Assembly: GCA_951217055.1 (NCBI GenBank)
Contig: OX578280.1
Location: 33,733,128 to 33,797,127, forward strand
Direction of reading: 5' to 3'
Length of the DNA stretch: 64,000 nucleotides
Origin: Gerris lacustris
Taxonomy: Eukaryota; Arthropoda; Insecta; Hemiptera; Gerridae
Of this stretch, positions 1 through 7,175 are shown piece by piece. The position numbers were made by a program, and so were the translations under genes. Below the pieces are notes generated by a model, which worked only from the letters and a program-made list of their open reading frames with translations, searched no databases and had not been told where the DNA came from. Within the stretch, counting starts at the first letter, position 1. Each line of letters begins with the position of its first letter.

Positions 1-1023
1 CATAATGTGACAATGCAACGTCTAATGGTAAAAAACCTTTTTCCATTAGTCGGCAGGGCTATTGAATATTATTGAAATAGGGTCACCTTTTAACCTTTTA
101 GAAAGTTGTGATTGACATAATTGTACAGGTGTTTTTAGAAAAGGAAACAGTTAATAAGTGAGTAACAAATCAGTTTGACATTTGGGACATCGCCCTGAGT
201 TTTTTAATATAATACCTCTATTCAACTTTTAACAATATAACATTCACCATTAGTTTTCGGTTCAAATATAATTGAAATAGCTTTTTACCTCTAGGAGGCA
301 TTTACCTTTTTACCCTTTTATCTAATTTAACCTTTACCTTTTAAAATTGTATAGATACTTTTTAGGTAGATAGACCTCCATAAAAAAATAAAAAAAAATT
401 AAAATAAAAAAAATAAAAAAATAAAAAAAAAAAAACCTTTTAAGGATTCCCTTCGGAAAAATAATAAATAAAGTAAACAGTGACAGGACGTGGGAGGAGA
501 AAAAAAATGGAGGGGGTAAAAGAGAAAACTTCATATGTGACGTCTAAGGGCCCATCCCCCCTTATAGTGGGGAGAAACCCCGCTTCCACATAGGAGGGGT
601 GAAACTATCCCCCACCTATTTTTCTATTTGACTATCCGTCAACTGTGTATGTTCATTCTCACATACCTTAAAGAACTAGTTACATCAGTTTATACAATTT
701 CTTTAAGTTCTTTTTCGTGAGTAACAAGTGTTTTTGTGAAAGTGCTTACTATCTCCACTTCAAGTCTTCTTTCCTCAACGAAAGCTACAATCAACCAAAT
801 AAGTAAGTGGAATTTATTATAATATTTTCATTATTAGATATATTAAACTGTTCTTTAGTTATTACAATAAGTCGGGGAATGTTTTAAAAGAGATCCAACA
901 CAATTTACATTTGTTTTTGCTTTATTTATTTTACAAATTTCTGATATTACAAAATATTGAGGAATATAGTTTAAATTTTAACATTAGTAAAAAAATTCAA
1001 TTTATAGTAATAATTAAACAATA
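1..1023. other. non-coding left flank of the Polinton genes
   Basis: AT-rich sequence with no convincing gene. It has an imperfect hairpin near 22-49 (CTAATGG paired with CCATTAG around a TAAAAA/TTTTT core), a run of short 'acctttt' motifs between 80 and 350, an A-rich tract at 380-436, and a GC-richer patch at 541-620. It could contain part of a terminal inverted repeat, but no partner was found right of the polymerase gene. Confidence 0.5.
921..930 (-). terminator. overlapping AATAAA signals after the protease gene
   Basis: The plus strand reads TTTATTTATT, giving two overlapping AATAAA hexamers on the minus strand about 95 bases after the protease stop codon. This is a plausible polyadenylation signal for the leftward gene block. 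Such hexamers are frequent in AT-rich DNA, so position rather than sequence carries most of the weight. Confidence 0.35.
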
Positions 1024-1527
1024 TTAAAATAAATATTTACTACATTTAAATTCTAAATACGTTGCATCGCTTGAAATATGATTTTTAAAATTACGCATAA
1101 ATACAGTTGTAATATGTCTATCATTTAATAGAGTATTTTTATTAAAATGTCTAAGAAAATTACTCGGGTTTTCTCCTCTTGAAACATAACATAAAAAAAT
1201 GATCGCGTAGAATCCGCACACGGAAGTAAAAGAATTTTGAAGAACTTGAGTGTTGAAGCTCCAAACTTTTGAATTTCTTGTTAAAAAATTTAATATTTCA
1301 ATTTGTGGGAATCGTCCAAAGGAGTCGAAAAAAAATCCCTCTCCACTTTGATTAATATAAACACTTAACCAATGTCTTCCTGGTCGGGAATCTGGTTCAT
1401 CATTTATTACGAGAGCTACAGGAGGTTTAACTAATCGGGGTATTTTATTGCATGGATAGACGCCATGAAAAATAATTTTCACGAAGCACTCACTTCGACA
1501 GATTTTTTCGATTTGTATATTATCCAT
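1024..1527 (-). CDS. PRO: adenovirus-type cysteine protease (PRO)
   Basis: A 167-residue protease of the adenain/Ulp1 type, expected to cut capsid and core precursors during virion maturation. The catalytic set is visible: His52 in GRHWLSVYI, Asp68 in FFFDSFG, an oxyanion Gln97 and the nucleophile Cys104 in SVCGFYA, with the same seven-residue Gln-to-Cys spacing as adenain. I chose the ATG at 1527; the frame is open six codons further upstream, but only from a TTG. The start MDNIQIEK followed by FHGVYPCNKIP looks typical of Polinton proteases. It is the last gene of the leftward block, 63 bp after the major capsid gene. No breaks or missing catalytic residues are seen. Confidence 0.93.
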   Translation of the reverse strand: MDNIQIEKICRSECFVKIIFHGVYPCNKIPRLVKPPVALVINDEPDSRPGRHWLSVYINQSGEGFFFDSFGRFPQIEILNFLTRNSKVWSFNTQVLQNSFTSVCGFYAIIFLCYVSRGENPSNFLRHFNKNTLLNDRHITTVFMRNFKNHISSDATYLEFKCSKYLF

Positions 1528-1590
1528 TCCGTGTTCGGTGTTCAACTGTGAATATTGCTTTAATTTACCCTTCTTATAAAGCTAAAGAAG

Positions 1591-2886
1591 TTATGAAGCA
1601 TAATCGGTTGTAACAGTACGTTCCTTGGAAATTTCAATTAAATTTTGATATTCAATGTACAATATTAGAGTCACAGGCTCGGGTAAACTTTCTTTAAACT
1701 TTAATTCCAAACTCACAGATCCCTGTCGTAATAATTCCCAAGTATTTTCAATTCTCGACACCGACAGATCGAAACAGAATAAGGTATACCCGGCTTTATA
1801 CAGGTCTCTCGATATCGTGTTACCAGAGTCTCTACAGTGTACACCACTAGCAAGAAACATTCCCATGTAAGCCTCGATATAGTCGTCTTTGGAGAAATCT
1901 AGTTGATAGGGTCTCGTAGAAAACATTTGTCCGTCGATGTGAAGATTTAAATAATTTAAATTGTAATGTTTGAAATTAAAAGGGTTTAAAGAGTAATCGC
2001 CGCAAAAAGCCTTGTTGGATACGAACCCACAGACTAACCTTTTTGGTATTTGTCCAATCAATGTATTATCTAAGTGATGACTAGAAACCCCACTAGGAAT
2101 AGTAAAAGTCTTTAAATCTGTTCTAGTTATAGGATATCTAGCGTTACCTATACTTAACGCTTTACTATGTGCTAGTAGAATTGTCGGAGATATCTTGACT
2201 CGTTTAACATATAGTGAACAATCTAGAATTTTTATTTTACATTTATCCGCGGCGCTCCCCATCAAACATAATGACTCTTTATTAGGGGTTAAAGTGTATC
2301 TTGTTTCAATTCCATTTAAAAGGAGCTTTTCCTGATTTGTCATATCTAAATTTAATTTACCCATCAAGTGAACCGTTTTACTTTCCTCTGTAAACGAGCG
2401 TCGTTTTGTTAGACCAGGATTATCATCCAAGCTATCGAGGTTACCTTTATCTGAAACCCAAAGCATTGAGGTTAAATGACTTTGTTTTGCCTCGTTCCCG
2501 AAATTAAGGAGATTTTCAATATAAGATTTATAGTGATAAAGATGCGAAGACGTGGAAACTAACTTCTGGTTTAGACTTAGCGTTATTTCTCTGAAAATAC
2601 TATTCATAAAATTATTCACTGGTCCTATTTTACTCCCGGCAGCCAAAGATGTACCATCTTCTTTCTCAATTCTTAAACTCAGTTTCAAATATGTGTGAGC
2701 GAGGTCGGTATAATTATCACCACTCCCGGTTATTACAAATTCTATGGGTGATCCGTGTGAGATAGCACTAATAGGTCTTGCTAAGAACCAGTCAGTTGCC
2801 TCAATAGAACTCTGAGTTGGGGGCAGACAGAATAGGTCCAAATCTGAGTTTAAACAAAGAGGACTCAGATGATGGATAAGGGCCAT
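1591..2886 (-). CDS. MCP: Polinton major capsid protein (double jelly roll)
   Basis: A 431-residue protein recognised as the Polinton major capsid protein, which in this family folds as a double jelly roll and trimerises into hexon-like capsomers. The N-terminal half shows the usual layout: a short lead-in, then the stretch around residues 45-75 (PIEFVITGSGDNYTDL then TYLKLSLRIEK), the segment NNFMNSIFREITLSLNQ with the preceding glycine-proline turn, and HLYHYKSYIENLLNF. These are the segments best conserved in the family. No signal peptide or membrane span is seen. It starts at ATG 2886 and the annotated frame of the upstream basic virion gene runs 86 bases into it, which is probably a frameshift artefact of that gene. 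It is followed by the protease. Confidence 0.9.
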   Translation of the reverse strand: MALIHHLSPLCLNSDLDLFCLPPTQSSIEATDWFLARPISAISHGSPIEFVITGSGDNYTDLAHTYLKLSLRIEKEDGTSLAAGSKIGPVNNFMNSIFREITLSLNQKLVSTSSHLYHYKSYIENLLNFGNEAKQSHLTSMLWVSDKGNLDSLDDNPGLTKRRSFTEESKTVHLMGKLNLDMTNQEKLLLNGIETRYTLTPNKESLCLMGSAADKCKIKILDCSLYVKRVKISPTILLAHSKALSIGNARYPITRTDLKTFTIPSGVSSHHLDNTLIGQIPKRLVCGFVSNKAFCGDYSLNPFNFKHYNLNYLNLHIDGQMFSTRPYQLDFSKDDYIEAYMGMFLASGVHCRDSGNTISRDLYKAGYTLFCFDLSVSRIENTWELLRQGSVSLELKFKESLPEPVTLILYIEYQNLIEISKERTVTTDYAS

Positions 2887-3316
2887 AATTGTTATTTTTT
2901 AGATGAGAATATATCGCGTAAAACTTTACGAATTTTTTTTTTTTTTTAGTTTGTTTTTTAGTTATCCGTTTAGTCCTGTCGATGCTGACTCTTGAAGCAT
3001 ACTGAGCTTTTCTCCCCCCTCCTGTGAACTTAAGTAATTTATTTCTGATATTACCCCCCGTTTCAGTAAGTCGGGTTCTAGCAGATTCCTTCAGTGATCT
3101 ACCTTCATCTAAATCCGTTAATACATTTAGCCCCGTGTTCAAAACTTCCCGTGTTAGATTTTTAGCACCACTCTTAAATATTGGGCTGAAAAATTTATAA
3201 AGCCCCGAAAAGAAATTCCCAAAGCCATGGCCTCGCTGATTGTAACCCCCCCTGTACACTGAGTTTATACCTCCCCCCGCCTGGTCCATATAATATTTTT
3301 CGTATAGGTTGTGCAT
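2801..3316 (-). CDS. basic Gly-rich virion protein (pVI/pX-like), probable frameshift
   Basis: A 171-residue basic protein in the slot where Polintons carry a small minor virion protein comparable to adenovirus pVI/pX. From the ATG at 3316 the N-terminus has GGG at about residues 14-16 and the family motif YNQRGHGFGNFFSGLYKFF, then an amphipathic stretch, a second GGG near residue 97 and a lysine-rich tail. The GG sites resemble adenain-type cleavage sites (inference). The frame is open upstream only from a TTG. The tail crosses a run of 15 A (2933-2947). In the frame read here the ORF continues and overlaps the major capsid gene by 86 bases; in the neighbouring frame translation stops at 2892-2894, only 5 bases before the capsid ATG. 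The last ~40 residues of the annotated frame are therefore doubtful. Confidence 0.75.
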   Translation of the reverse strand: MHNLYEKYYMDQAGGGINSVYRGGYNQRGHGFGNFFSGLYKFFSPIFKSGAKNLTREVLNTGLNVLTDLDEGRSLKESARTRLTETGGNIRNKLLKFTGGGRKAQYASRVSIDRTKRITKKQTKKKKKFVKFYAIYSHLKNNNYGPYPSSESSLFKLRFGPILSAPNSEFY

Positions 3317-3351
3317 AGTAAGAGCTCTCAATAACAAATGACTGATTTAGG

Positions 3352-4119
3352 TTAGGACCGGACCCTTTTAAAATGAAGTTTTATTATTGATGTACCAAAC
3401 TCGAATGGAATGGGATCACCTACATCGTTTCGTAATTCTATTTCTACGGTTTCAAATGACTTTTTCGAAAGAGGAATATAATGTGGGGCGTTTATATAGA
3501 TTACACCGTTACTACCATAGGCGGGGGAACCACTATCAATATTAATTATTCCTAGAAGTGGAGCAGAAGAATCACCGACCAGTTGATGTGTAATTATATC
3601 GGTGTAAATAAATATGGTTTTTGGTAAACCTCTTTGGACGCTAGCAGGGGAAGGTGATTCAATTACCCGCTTTGTAATTAAAGTCATTGCATCGAATCCA
3701 AGGATTAAACTGAGTGTAGGACAAAATTTAATTGCACCGATATCCTCGTCTAATATTTTAAGTAATACCGTTTTGTGTGTAAAATTATAATCTAAGTGAA
3801 TTCTTCCTTTAAGCCCCAATGTAGAGTTTATGGAAACTATAATTTCATGAGGGGATAAGTAATTCCCGGCTTTAACTTTAACTAGGGATCCTTCAATCTC
3901 AATGTTATTCATCTCATCTTCTTTAGCATACCAAATATCTTGATTTGTATGGTTAACACTCCAAAAAGAGTTGGGGTAATGAACTTCCACAAGCGCGACT
4001 ACCCAGTCCCCCTCAAGCTTAATGTGGTTAGCTAACTTGGTAGTAAACATAGATGTTTTATTATCTACAAATATCCCTAGACTAGAATTACTTGGCAGGG
4101 TTAAATAGAATGATTCCAT
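3352..4119 (-). CDS. minor capsid (penton-like, single jelly roll) protein
   Basis: A 255-residue protein matching the Polinton minor capsid (penton-base-like) family, thought to occupy the five-fold vertices. Recognisable features are the N-terminal FYLTLPSNSS, the segment SMFTTKLANHIKLEGDWVVA and the following EVHYPNSFW, which are the family's most characteristic positions. The frame is open from an ATG at 4194, but the first 25 residues of that version are hydrophobic and would be encoded by DNA containing a TATA box (4169-4182). I therefore place the start at the ATG at 4119, giving MESFYLTLP. It lies 35 bp upstream of the basic virion gene and follows the integrase gene after a 162 bp AT-rich gap. 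Confidence 0.87.
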   Translation of the reverse strand: MESFYLTLPSNSSLGIFVDNKTSMFTTKLANHIKLEGDWVVALVEVHYPNSFWSVNHTNQDIWYAKEDEMNNIEIEGSLVKVKAGNYLSPHEIIVSINSTLGLKGRIHLDYNFTHKTVLLKILDEDIGAIKFCPTLSLILGFDAMTLITKRVIESPSPASVQRGLPKTIFIYTDIITHQLVGDSSAPLLGIINIDSGSPAYGSNGVIYINAPHYIPLSKKSFETVEIELRNDVGDPIPFEFGTSIIKLHFKRVRS

Positions 4120-4281
4120 TCTGCTGGATGTCACATAAACAACTGAATCAAGTAAGATGTGAGAGTAGGTATATATATAAACAACAACTATCATATATAT
4201 TTATTTATAAAAGGTTTATTAAAAATAATTTTTAAATTTAAGATTACCACAATTATATAAAACAACAATGTTTTAGTCTTA
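4120..4281. other. intergenic spacer with internal promoter
   Basis: The largest gap inside the leftward gene block, very AT-rich. It separates the integrase (upstream) from the capsid genes (downstream) and contains the TATA-like element. On the minus strand AATAAA-like sequences near 4200-4210 could end the upstream transcript. Confidence 0.4.
4169..4182 (-). promoter_or_regulatory. TATA box for the penton/capsid genes
   Basis: The minus strand reads TTTATATATATACC about 50 bases upstream of the chosen penton start. A similar TATATATATA lies about 57 bases before the ATPase start. The two matching placements suggest separate promoters for the ATPase-to-integrase set and for the capsid set. 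Confidence 0.45.
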
Positions 4282-5304
4282 CTACTGAATATCGGTTTCT
4301 TTTATCCATGAATTAAATTTATCGGGGAAGCCAAGCCATTTGACATATAGTTTATTTCCTCGAGTCTTAATTACACGTTCGATGCGATGGATTTCAGGTG
4401 GATGAACCTTCTGTAATTCTGCTTCGTAGAAGGTTCCTAGTATTTCATCGTGTGCCAAATCTTCGAGTTTATATACAGGACGTCGTCTTGGTATAACTTC
4501 TATGATTCTAAAAATCTCTACTGACCAGTTAAACTCATGACATTTCTCAAATTTACCTTTCTCCCTCGATATCCTTACGTAATCATTTTTTTTTAATTTA
4601 GGTCTAGTAAGAGGAACTTTCAAACATTTTCTATAATGCCTCATTCTTATTACATCTTCAGTGTTTTTATTCACCTCCCGTGGAGATATATTTAAAGCCG
4701 AATGTTTAGACTCATTGTAAGCACTAACAATATCCTGTAAAACATCTATGTACCTCTTAGATCTGGTCATAGTAAAGTACCGAGCTATTTTTTCCCGTAG
4801 AGTCCTGATTACCCTTTCTACAAGAGAGCATTTGATATCGGGGTTATTTGCCGACATGTGTTCAATCCCCATCTGCTTTAATATTTCTCGAACATTTCTA
4901 TTAAAGAACTCGGTACCTTTATCTGACATTATAATTGTAGGTTTCCTATAGGTAAAAATATCTGCTAACGCGTTTGCGACTTCACTACCTTTTTTAGACT
5001 TTAAAGCTCGAACAAATAGATATCTTGAAAAAATATCGATACAAATTAAAAGATAGCGATAATTATTGTTAGAGCACGAGATAGAACTAAAATCGGCCAG
5101 ATCGATCTGCCATTCCATATCTATTGATTTAACGTAATATGCATTTCTTAAAAAGCGTTTTCGGACGGGTTTATTTAATGAATAAGTTTCCTGTTTACTA
5201 AGCCAGTCATTTACATCCTTATACGTACATTTACTTGCAGCCTGTAGTTTTCTAACAGAAGTGAGTCCAGCAGGGTGACGAGGGTTAAAATATATATTTT
5301 CCAT
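4282..5304 (-). CDS. INT: retrovirus-like integrase with C-terminal chromodomain
   Basis: A 340-residue DDE integrase of the rve superfamily, expected to join Polinton ends to chromosomal DNA. The catalytic residues are Asp68 (WQIDLADF), Asp128 (IIMSDKGTEF) and Glu163 (CSLVERVIRTL), with 34 residues between the second Asp and the Glu. The last 35 residues (HRIERVIKTRGNKLYVKWLG...) form a chromodomain, which in this family may guide integration to chromatin. The first ATG (5304) gives MENIYFNPRHPAG, the usual Polinton integrase start; an upstream TTG frame was rejected. The ATG overlaps the stop of the preceding gene by one base (TAATG), a very tight junction for a eukaryotic element. No missing residues or breaks are seen. 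Confidence 0.95.
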   Translation of the reverse strand: MENIYFNPRHPAGLTSVRKLQAASKCTYKDVNDWLSKQETYSLNKPVRKRFLRNAYYVKSIDMEWQIDLADFSSISCSNNNYRYLLICIDIFSRYLFVRALKSKKGSEVANALADIFTYRKPTIIMSDKGTEFFNRNVREILKQMGIEHMSANNPDIKCSLVERVIRTLREKIARYFTMTRSKRYIDVLQDIVSAYNESKHSALNISPREVNKNTEDVIRMRHYRKCLKVPLTRPKLKKNDYVRISREKGKFEKCHEFNWSVEIFRIIEVIPRRRPVYKLEDLAHDEILGTFYEAELQKVHPPEIHRIERVIKTRGNKLYVKWLGFPDKFNSWIKETDIQ

Positions 5305-6023
5305 TAGAAACTTAATCGCTCCCAAGTCGGTGTATTAATTGACGGTGTGTTAGGTCTGTTATGGAGTGAAGGTTTTCCGAGATCACGTTCTAGCTCAAAA
5401 GATGAATTCTGAATATCTCGAACCTCCCGATAAAGAGCGTTGTTTTTAATTATTTCTCGTGGAATATTTAACTCCGCTAAAACAGTTTTAAACTGACCGA
5501 GTGAGCTAGCCTTTTTCTTGTTTCTTACTGTATCTGATATTAGATCAATAATATTCGAGTTAGAAAATTTCTTACCCTCAATATACACTTCACCCTTTGT
5601 GTTCCAAGATATTATATTGGAATTTTGTAATTTTTTGTACAGCACACTCGCTGGTCCTCTAGAAGTTTTCGGTACAGAATTTAGTAATTGTCTTCTAATG
5701 TCGGGGATATCGTCATTATCTTCTAACGGGCGTCTTACTTCAAAATCCTCGTGGGTCGATTTATCATGTGGAGATGACGGTGGTTCCTCCCTGTCCCAAA
5801 GCTCAATAGACATAGGCTCACGTTTCTCCTTGTTTAGTCTTAAATATTTATCTAATACTCCCTGAAACAGCTTCCACTTTTCAAAATCAGATATCCCACC
5901 CATTTTTATAATGTTTTCCATTTGCTCGTCAAGATTTTGAATCAAATCGGGTTTTCTCGTACCTGAATTCAGCCTGTTTACACTCTCTGCGGGGACTAAG
6001 ATCATTTTCCTTGTGTTTATCAT
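5304..6023 (-). CDS. conserved Polinton protein with KMILVP motif, unknown function
   Basis: A 239-residue hydrophilic protein. I recognise the layout as a conserved Polinton gene of unknown function: N-terminal KMILVPAE, then a helical segment with FEKWKLFQGVLDKYL around residues 46-63, an acidic/proline-rich middle (residues 75-105), and a C-terminal module with SVLYKKLQ, GEVYIEGKKFSNSNIIDLI and a basic stretch. No catalytic motif, signal peptide or membrane span is visible. Its ATG overlaps the stop of the upstream gene as ATGA, and its own stop overlaps the integrase ATG as TAATG. The position suggests co-expression with integrase and ATPase. A virion or core role is possible but is inference only. 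Confidence 0.75.
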   Translation of the reverse strand: MINTRKMILVPAESVNRLNSGTRKPDLIQNLDEQMENIIKMGGISDFEKWKLFQGVLDKYLRLNKEKREPMSIELWDREEPPSSPHDKSTHEDFEVRRPLEDNDDIPDIRRQLLNSVPKTSRGPASVLYKKLQNSNIISWNTKGEVYIEGKKFSNSNIIDLISDTVRNKKKASSLGQFKTVLAELNIPREIIKNNALYREVRDIQNSSFELERDLGKPSLHNRPNTPSINTPTWERLSF

Positions 6024-6340
6024 TTTTCCAGAAAACTCGTAATTACACTAACAACTGGTTCCAGGAGGAGTGGTAGGAATAAACTGCCTCCTCGTTGTAT
6101 AGTTCTTTTCTTTTTATTCCATGACTCCCCCTTTTTAACCATTCGTCGTAATAGCTTGGAATGTTTAGAAAGTGATTCTTTCTGATGTGGTTTTAGTTTA
6201 ACGTTTCCACGTAAAACGTTCAATGCACAGTTACAAAGTAGTATCACAAGATCACGATCTGCCGACTTAATGATATTTTTTCTTTTTTTAGCATCGGCCT
6301 CTAGAAGGGACAATAAGTGATGATGCTCGCCTTGATTCAT
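6020..6340 (-). CDS. small conserved Polinton protein with C-terminal GG-hydrophobic tail
   Basis: A 106-residue basic protein. The central part (SADRDLVILLCNCALNVLRG, then a Lys/His-rich segment and LLRRMVKK) is a pattern shared by small Polinton proteins. It ends with QRGG followed by about 20 mostly hydrophobic residues that could form a membrane-active helix. The GG just before that tail resembles an adenain-type processing site (inference). The start is the ATG at 6340, two bases after the ATPase stop; the reading frame extends three codons further only from a GTG. The stop overlaps the next ATG (ATGA). No enzymatic motif is seen, and the exact role in the particle is not known to me. 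Confidence 0.75.
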   Translation of the reverse strand: MNQGEHHHLLSLLEADAKKRKNIIKSADRDLVILLCNCALNVLRGNVKLKPHQKESLSKHSKLLRRMVKKGESWNKKKRTIQRGGSLFLPLLLEPVVSVITSFLEK

Positions 6341-6342
6341 GT

Positions 6343-7005
6343 TTACCACTGACTAATTTTTTTATACTGACTTTTTCTTATAGGAGTGTAGACAACACAT
6401 GCCTCCCCTGGAAATATATTTGTCCTCAAACGATGTTCATCGGGTGTTGACTGTTTAAAATCAAATAACAAGTATCCATGAGGTTGAGAGACAGCGTCTG
6501 AAAACGCTTCTAAAACAAAAGTAGGGTTTTCTGGGTACACTTGTCGCGCAAAGTGCATTATTTGCCCGCGATCACGAGGGTTTTTAAAACACACAATATA
6601 GTGGGCGTTCAGCGAGATATCCCGCTTTCCTTTACCCTGATTAAAAAGATTCTGAGATATAAATATTACACTAAGATTTCGATGATGAGAGCCTCTTATG
6701 AAAAAATCAACTAAACCATTCGATTGAGTCATTAAGTCGTCAATGACGACCAGTTTTCCTGTTTTCGAAATAGGAAACTCCTCTAAGTCTAATAACCCTT
6801 TATTAAATACTATCGGAATAGTTACAGATTTTCTTATTTCATCATAGAGGGGCTGATATTCCCCATAACACCATACAATTTCACTAATACTCCCATCGAC
6901 TATATCCCTGAGATATTTCAAAAATTTCGCAACAAAAAATGACTTCCCACTTCCGGTTGGCCCCGCTATAATTGACGTAAATGGATGTTTCCAGCTCATA
7001 GACAT
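6343..7005 (-). CDS. ATP: A32/FtsK-HerA-type genome-packaging ATPase
   Basis: A 220-residue P-loop ATPase expected to pump the element's DNA into capsids, as in adenovirus-like and NCLDV relatives. The Walker A motif GPTGSGKS is at residues 15-22, the Walker B hydrophobic run ending in Asp89-Asp90 (KLVVIDDL) follows, and FISQN at about 115-119 supplies the usual polar residue after the next strand. Its length is normal for the family. It is the first gene of the leftward block: ATG at 7005, 57 bases downstream of a TATATATATA element in the divergent promoter. Its stop lies two bases before the next ATG. Confidence 0.95.
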   Translation of the reverse strand: MSMSWKHPFTSIIAGPTGSGKSFFVAKFLKYLRDIVDGSISEIVWCYGEYQPLYDEIRKSVTIPIVFNKGLLDLEEFPISKTGKLVVIDDLMTQSNGLVDFFIRGSHHRNLSVIFISQNLFNQGKGKRDISLNAHYIVCFKNPRDRGQIMHFARQVYPENPTFVLEAFSDAVSQPHGYLLFDFKQSTPDEHRLRTNIFPGEACVVYTPIRKSQYKKISQW

Positions 7006-7175
7006 TTTTACGACTGATTTAAAAGGGGAGAAAAAGTCATATCTTAACTATAGACCTCAATGTATATATATATGAAAAGTGGCATTGGAAGGAGGAGGAG
7101 TTTTAGTTAAGGGGAGGGGGCTAAAATAAGTATAACTGTCATACACATCAATTAACTCTCATTTTTATTTCAGAC
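7006..7175. promoter_or_regulatory. divergent promoter between ATPase and DNA polymerase
   Basis: A 170 bp gap separates the two divergent transcription units. It has a TATATATATATG element at 7062-7073, about 57 bases from the ATPase ATG and about 100 bases from the polymerase ATG. A purine-rich GGAAGGAGGAGGAG run at about 7087-7100 follows, then TTTTTATTTCAG ending at 7173, right before the polymerase ATG. The last motif resembles a splice acceptor, so a 5' UTR intron is possible. Confidence 0.55.

Noticed and set aside
4120..4194. 25-residue N-terminal extension of the penton protein from ATG 4194
   Set aside because: It covers a TATA box and is not part of the conserved family start, which begins at the ATG at 4119.
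5305..5325. Upstream start for the integrase
   Set aside because: Only a TTG is available and it would lie inside the preceding gene; ATG 5304 gives the family start.
1655..5865. Plus-strand open frames at 1655-1870, 4748-4951 and 5518-5865
   Set aside because: They are antisense shadows of the capsid, integrase and KMILVP-type genes and resemble no family.
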